Assembly: GCA_009924765.1 (NCBI GenBank)
Contig: RFQW01000026.1
Coordinates: 1 to 10,927 of the forward strand
Source of the DNA: Planctomycetota bacterium
GTDB lineage: Bacteria > Planctomycetota > Phycisphaerae > Phycisphaerales > SM1A02
Length of the DNA: 10,927 nt
Direction: 5' to 3'
Part shown: piece by piece, positions 8,328 to 10,927 of the stretch
Numbering within the stretch: position 1 is the stretch's first letter
How the letters are laid out: every line of letters begins with the position of its first letter
Translations under genes and position numbers: made by a program
Notes under the pieces: generated by a model
Told to the model about the DNA's origin: nothing
Seen by the model: the letters and a program-made list of their open reading frames with translations, nothing else
The model's database searches: none

Positions 8328-9013
8328 GCCGGATGCACGCCGCCATCATCGCCCCGCATCCCGATGACGCCGAACTGGCCATGGGTGGCACCATCGCGCT
8401 GCTGGTGTCGCAGGGTCATCGCGTGACGATCATCGACTGCACCGACGGCGAACCCACGCCTTTCGGTGATCCAGCCACGCGGGCGCGCGAAGCAGCCGAA
8501 GCGGCGCGCGTGCTGGGTTGCCAGCGCATCAATCTGGGCTGGCCCAACCGCAGCGTGCAGCACTCGCTGGCCGCGCGACACCAGCTGGCCGGCGAACTGC
8601 GCACACGCACGATCGACCTGCTGTTCGTGCCGCACCCCGACGATGTGCATCCCGATCATCGGGCCATCACGCGCATCGCGGAAGACGCGCGCTTCGACGC
8701 CAAGCTGAGCAAGTCCGAACTGCCCGGCGAGCCGCACCACCCCCGCCGACTGCTGCACTACTTCTGCACCCATCTGAAGGCGGTGCCGCAACCCAGCCTG
8801 ATCGTGGATTGCTCGGCACAGGCCGAAGCGAAGATGCGCTCGATCGCCTGCTACCGCAGCCAGTTCGAGGCCAACCCCGCCAACCGCGGCGTGCCCGCAT
8901 GGCTGGAGGCGATGGGTCGCTTCTACGGAAGCCGCATCAATGCCGCGTTCGGCGAGCCGTTTGCGGCGCCCGAATGCATCGGCGTGCGCGACCTTTCGTC
9001 GCTGCTGCCCTGA
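8324..9013 (+). CDS. LmbE/PIG-L family N-acetylglucosaminyl deacetylase, BshB1-like
   Basis: This is a zinc-dependent deacetylase of about 229 residues. It has the metal-site motif PHPDDAE near the N-terminus and HPDDVHPDHRA at about residues 104-114, which supplies the third zinc ligand. The C-terminal FYGSRINAAFGEPF resembles BshB1, which removes the acetyl group from GlcNAc-malate in bacillithiol synthesis. Other LmbE members act on different N-acetyl sugars, so the substrate stays open, and no bshA or bshC is in the window. The ATG at 8324 overlaps the truA stop. An in-frame ATG at 8333 is a serious alternative, because AGGA (8321-8324) sits 8 nt before it. The C-terminal end converges on the aminotransferase gene with 4 nt between the stops. 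Confidence 0.88.
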   Translation: MSRMHAAIIAPHPDDAELAMGGTIALLVSQGHRVTIIDCTDGEPTPFGDPATRAREAAEAARVLGCQRINLGWPNRSVQHSLAARHQLAGELRTRTIDLLFVPHPDDVHPDHRAITRIAEDARFDAKLSKSELPGEPHHPRRLLHYFCTHLKAVPQPSLIVDCSAQAEAKMRSIACYRSQFEANPANRGVPAWLEAMGRFYGSRINAAFGEPFAAPECIGVRDLSSLLP

Positions 9014-9017
9014 TCGC

Positions 9018-10211
9018 TCACGCCAGCTTGCGAACCACGTCCACCAGGCTTTCGGCCACGTGGTGGCGCTGCGCCTCGGTGAGTTCGGGGTAGATCGGCA
9101 GCGCGATCACTTCCTTCGCGGCGCGCTCGCTGTGCGGGAACACGCCCTCGTGGTAGCCGAGGAACGCGAAGCACTTCTGCTGGTGCAGGCACAGCGGGTA
9201 GTAGATCTCGGTGCCGATCTTGCGCGCGGTGAGTTCGTCGCGAACCTTGTCGCGGATCGCCGCGGGCACACGCACCACATACTGGTTGTAGATGTGACGC
9301 GAGCCCTTGGGGGCGGCGGCCGGGAAGCGGATGGGCAGGCCGCCGGCGTCGACGGCCGTGCGGCTGTCCGTGGCACCGGCATCGGTGAAGAACTGGTCGT
9401 ACCACGCGGCATTGCGCGCGCGGCCCTGACTCCAGGCATCCAGATGGCGCAGCTTCACGCTGAGCACCGCGGCCTGCAGCGCGTCGAGGCGGCTGTTCAT
9501 GCCGATCTCGTGGTGGAAGTACTTCGGCTCCATGCCGTGGTTGCGCAGGCGCTTCAGGCGCGCCGCAAGTGCGTCATCATTGGTGGTCATCACGCCACCG
9601 TCACCGAAGCCGCCCAGGTTCTTGCTGGGGAAGAAGCTGAAGGTGCCGATGTGGCCGCGGTTGCCCACGCGCGTGCCGTGACTGTCCTCGGTGCCGATCG
9701 CCTGCGCGCAATCCTCCACCACCTTCAGGTTGCGGGCCGTGGCGATGTCCATGATCGCGTCCATGTTCGCGGCCTGCCCGAACAGGTGCACCGGCATGAT
9801 CGCCTTCACCTTCTTGCAGCAGCCGAAGGCCTCTTCCACGCTCTTGGGGCAGATGTTGTAGGTGGCGGGGTCGCAGTCCACGAACACCGGACGCGCGCCC
9901 AGTCGATGCACGCTGCCAGCCGTGGCGAAGAAGGTGAAGCTGGGCATGATCACCTCGTCGCCGGGGCCCACATCGAGCGCCTGCAGGGCCAGCACGATGG
10001 CGTCGCTGCCGTTGGCACAGCCCACCGCGTGCGTGGCGCGGCAATAGGCCGCGGTGTCGCGCTCCAGTTCGTCCACCTTGGGGCCGCCGATGAAGTACTG
10101 GCTCTCCATCACCTCGAGCACCACCGGCTCGACCTCGGCGCGGATGGTGGCGTACTGCGCCTTCAGGTCCAGGAGCGGCACGGTGACTTCGGTGGCGGTC
10201 GCGGTGGTCAT
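9018..10211 (-). CDS. DegT/DnrJ/EryC1/StrS family PLP-dependent sugar aminotransferase
   Basis: This 397-residue cytoplasmic enzyme is expected to transfer an amino group to a nucleotide-linked keto-sugar for a surface polysaccharide or glycan. It opens with VPLLDLKAQYATIRAEV and shows the family's GGPKVDELE, NGSDAIVLALQALDVGPGDE, and VEDCAQAIG with the PLP-ring Asp167. The PLP lysine is Lys197 in SFFPSKNLGGFGDGG, and NSRLDALQAAVL follows. It resembles the WbpE/WlbC-like group most, but the exact sugar cannot be assigned and no partner biosynthesis genes are visible. The start at 10211 is chosen because homology begins there, although the frame stays open to 10340. It is preceded 7 nt upstream by a TATCAT box and has no Shine-Dalgarno. 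No terminator separates it from the converging deacetylase gene. Confidence 0.92.
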   Translation of the reverse strand: MTTATATEVTVPLLDLKAQYATIRAEVEPVVLEVMESQYFIGGPKVDELERDTAAYCRATHAVGCANGSDAIVLALQALDVGPGDEVIMPSFTFFATAGSVHRLGARPVFVDCDPATYNICPKSVEEAFGCCKKVKAIMPVHLFGQAANMDAIMDIATARNLKVVEDCAQAIGTEDSHGTRVGNRGHIGTFSFFPSKNLGGFGDGGVMTTNDDALAARLKRLRNHGMEPKYFHHEIGMNSRLDALQAAVLSVKLRHLDAWSQGRARNAAWYDQFFTDAGATDSRTAVDAGGLPIRFPAAAPKGSRHIYNQYVVRVPAAIRDKVRDELTARKIGTEIYYPLCLHQQKCFAFLGYHEGVFPHSERAAKEVIALPIYPELTEAQRHHVAESLVDVVRKLA

Positions 10212-10218
10212 TTGGGCA

Positions 10219-10224
10219 ATGATA
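10219..10224 (-). promoter_or_regulatory. -10 box of the DegT-family gene, suggesting a leaderless transcript
   Basis: On the minus strand, TATCAT (five of six consensus bases) is followed by exactly 7 nt and then the ATG at 10211, the same spacing as at truA. There is no Shine-Dalgarno before the ATG and no recognisable -35 box in the GC-rich sequence upstream. Confidence 0.45.
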
Positions 10225-10299
10225 CGGGGGTCCGCATGGGACGCCGGCCCGAGCCATGAGCCACGCAAGGGCGCCAGACGCATGCCTGCGGGGCGACGT

Positions 10300-10542
10300 T
10301 CAGCGCCCGGTGCTGCCGAATCCGCCCGCGGTGCCATCAAGCTCCTCCACCACGCACACCGTGGCGCGCGCCACGGGCGCGATCACCATCTGCGCCACGC
10401 GCATGCCATGCTCCACGATGAACGGCGCGCGGCCGAGGTTGACAAGCGGCACCTTCATCTCGCCGCGGTAATCGCTGTCCACCGTGCCCGGCGAATTGGG
10501 CATGCCGATGCCGTGCTTGGTGGCCAACCCCGAGCGCGGGCG
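10300..10542 (-). pseudogene. dut: dUTPase (dut), C-terminal half only; 5' end lost
   Basis: The 80 residues read here match the last half of trimeric dUTPase, which hydrolyses dUTP to dUMP and keeps uracil out of DNA. Visible are motif 2 RPRSGLA at the very edge, motif 3 PGTVDSDYRGE, motif 4 RVAQMVIAPVARA and motif 5 AGGFGSTGR followed by the stop. Motif 1 (AGxDL type) and roughly the first 60-70 residues are missing. None of the three minus-strand frames upstream of 10542 encodes them. The same frame stays open to an ATG at 10740, but that part is antisense to a GNAT gene and is not dUTPase-like. Motif 5 also looks short, because the usual Arg-Gly before the glycines is absent (LDGTAGGFG). 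It should not make an active enzyme as it stands. Confidence 0.82.
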
Positions 10543-10927
10543 TCGAGTTCGTGCAGGCGGGTGACGACGCGTCGATGCGGGCACTGCTGCGCGCCACCTA
10601 CGAGGAAACCCTTGACTGCCCGGGGCTTGCGGAATTGCGAAGCGATGCGGACATCCTGGAGGGCCACCAGCGTGGCGGCAACTACGAACCGGCGCTGTGG
10701 ACCGTGCTTCGCGTGGAAGGTCGCGATGCCGGTGCGGCACTGCTGAACCGCTCCCCTGCCAACGACTCCATCGAGCTCACCTACCTCGGACTTGCGAAGT
10801 GGGCGCGTGGCAAGGGGTTGGGTTCGCTGCTCATGGAGGAAGCGCTGTGGAAGGCCGCTCAGGTGCCCGAGCGGGTGGTGGCGCTCGCGGTCGATGACCG
10901 CAATCAGCCCGCGCATCGCCTGTATCG
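10542..10927 (+). CDS. GNAT-family N-acetyltransferase, truncated at its 5' end and cut by the window edge
   Basis: From 10542 the plus strand encodes a GNAT domain: VEFVQAGDDASMRALLRATY, TLDCPGLAELRSDADIL, ALWTVLRVEGRDAGAALLN, then the acetyl-CoA loop ARGKGLGSLLM (R-G-K-G-L-G at 10806-10823) and ALAVDDRNQPAHRLY. Related planctomycete proteins, as I recall them, carry more sequence ahead of the TLDCPGL part, so the N-terminus appears to be missing. Upstream of 10542 the frame stays open but runs antisense through the dUTPase remnant. If expressed as it stands, starts could be GTG 10551 or ATG 10575, but no ribosome site supports them. The substrate is unknown. The 3' end lies beyond the window. 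Confidence 0.72.

Noticed and set aside
8940..10259. A 439-codon plus-strand open frame opposite the DegT-family gene
   Set aside because: It is compositionally an antisense shadow (Val, Ala, His and Arg rich), while the minus strand carries all the aminotransferase motifs.
10543..10740. 5' extension of the dUTPase frame to an ATG at 10740
   Set aside because: It has no motif 1 and no dUTPase similarity, and it is antisense to a recognisable GNAT domain.

Overview
This is a high-GC chromosomal window. It most likely comes from a planctomycete of the Phycisphaerae type. The best lineage clue is a secreted protein with a C-terminal pair of Cys-bracketed dockerin-like repeats, a style common in that group. 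A single-chain fusion of a solute-binding protein with an ABC permease, and a GNAT protein with a planctomycete-like 'TLDCPGL' segment, agree with this. I could not run a database search, so the taxonomy is an inference.

Positions 1-6126 form a maltodextrin (starch oligosaccharide) uptake and degradation locus. On the minus strand is a secreted GH13 amylase/neopullulanase-type enzyme, cut by the left edge of the window. Its reading frame is broken near 1190, where the glycogen-binding-like N-terminal domain stops being in frame with the rest. Divergent from it, about 50 nt away, is a plus-strand operon: a solute-binding protein fused to a MalF-like permease, a MalG-like permease (ATGA overlap), and a MalK/UgpC-type ATPase (12-nt gap). 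The enzyme would cut oligosaccharides outside the cytoplasm and the transporter would bring the products in. A strong bidirectional hairpin terminator at 6152-6179 closes the operon.

Positions 6204-7253 (minus) encode a secreted dockerin-type protein that converges on the operon. A 270-bp intergenic region follows, with an AT-rich patch. Positions 7524-9013 (plus) encode tRNA pseudouridine synthase TruA and, translationally coupled to it, an LmbE/BshB1-like deacetylase. Converging on these with only 4 nt between stop codons is a DegT/DnrJ-family PLP aminotransferase (minus, 9018-10211).

At the right end is an apparent breakpoint at about 10542. The 3' half of a dUTPase gene (minus) abuts a 5'-truncated GNAT acetyltransferase gene (plus), and both have lost their starts at the same point. 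This is either a deletion or inversion scar or a misassembly.

A recurring regulatory theme is that four genes have a TATA-type -10 hexamer only 6-8 nt upstream of an ATG, with no convincing Shine-Dalgarno sequence at that ATG. This suggests leaderless transcripts. The amylase/transporter pair even shares one palindromic GTATAC core for both directions. I found no clearly new multi-gene defence or mobile system. The points most worth a second look are the doubly tethered binding protein-permease fusion, the shared leaderless promoter, the frameshift and the dut/GNAT breakpoint.
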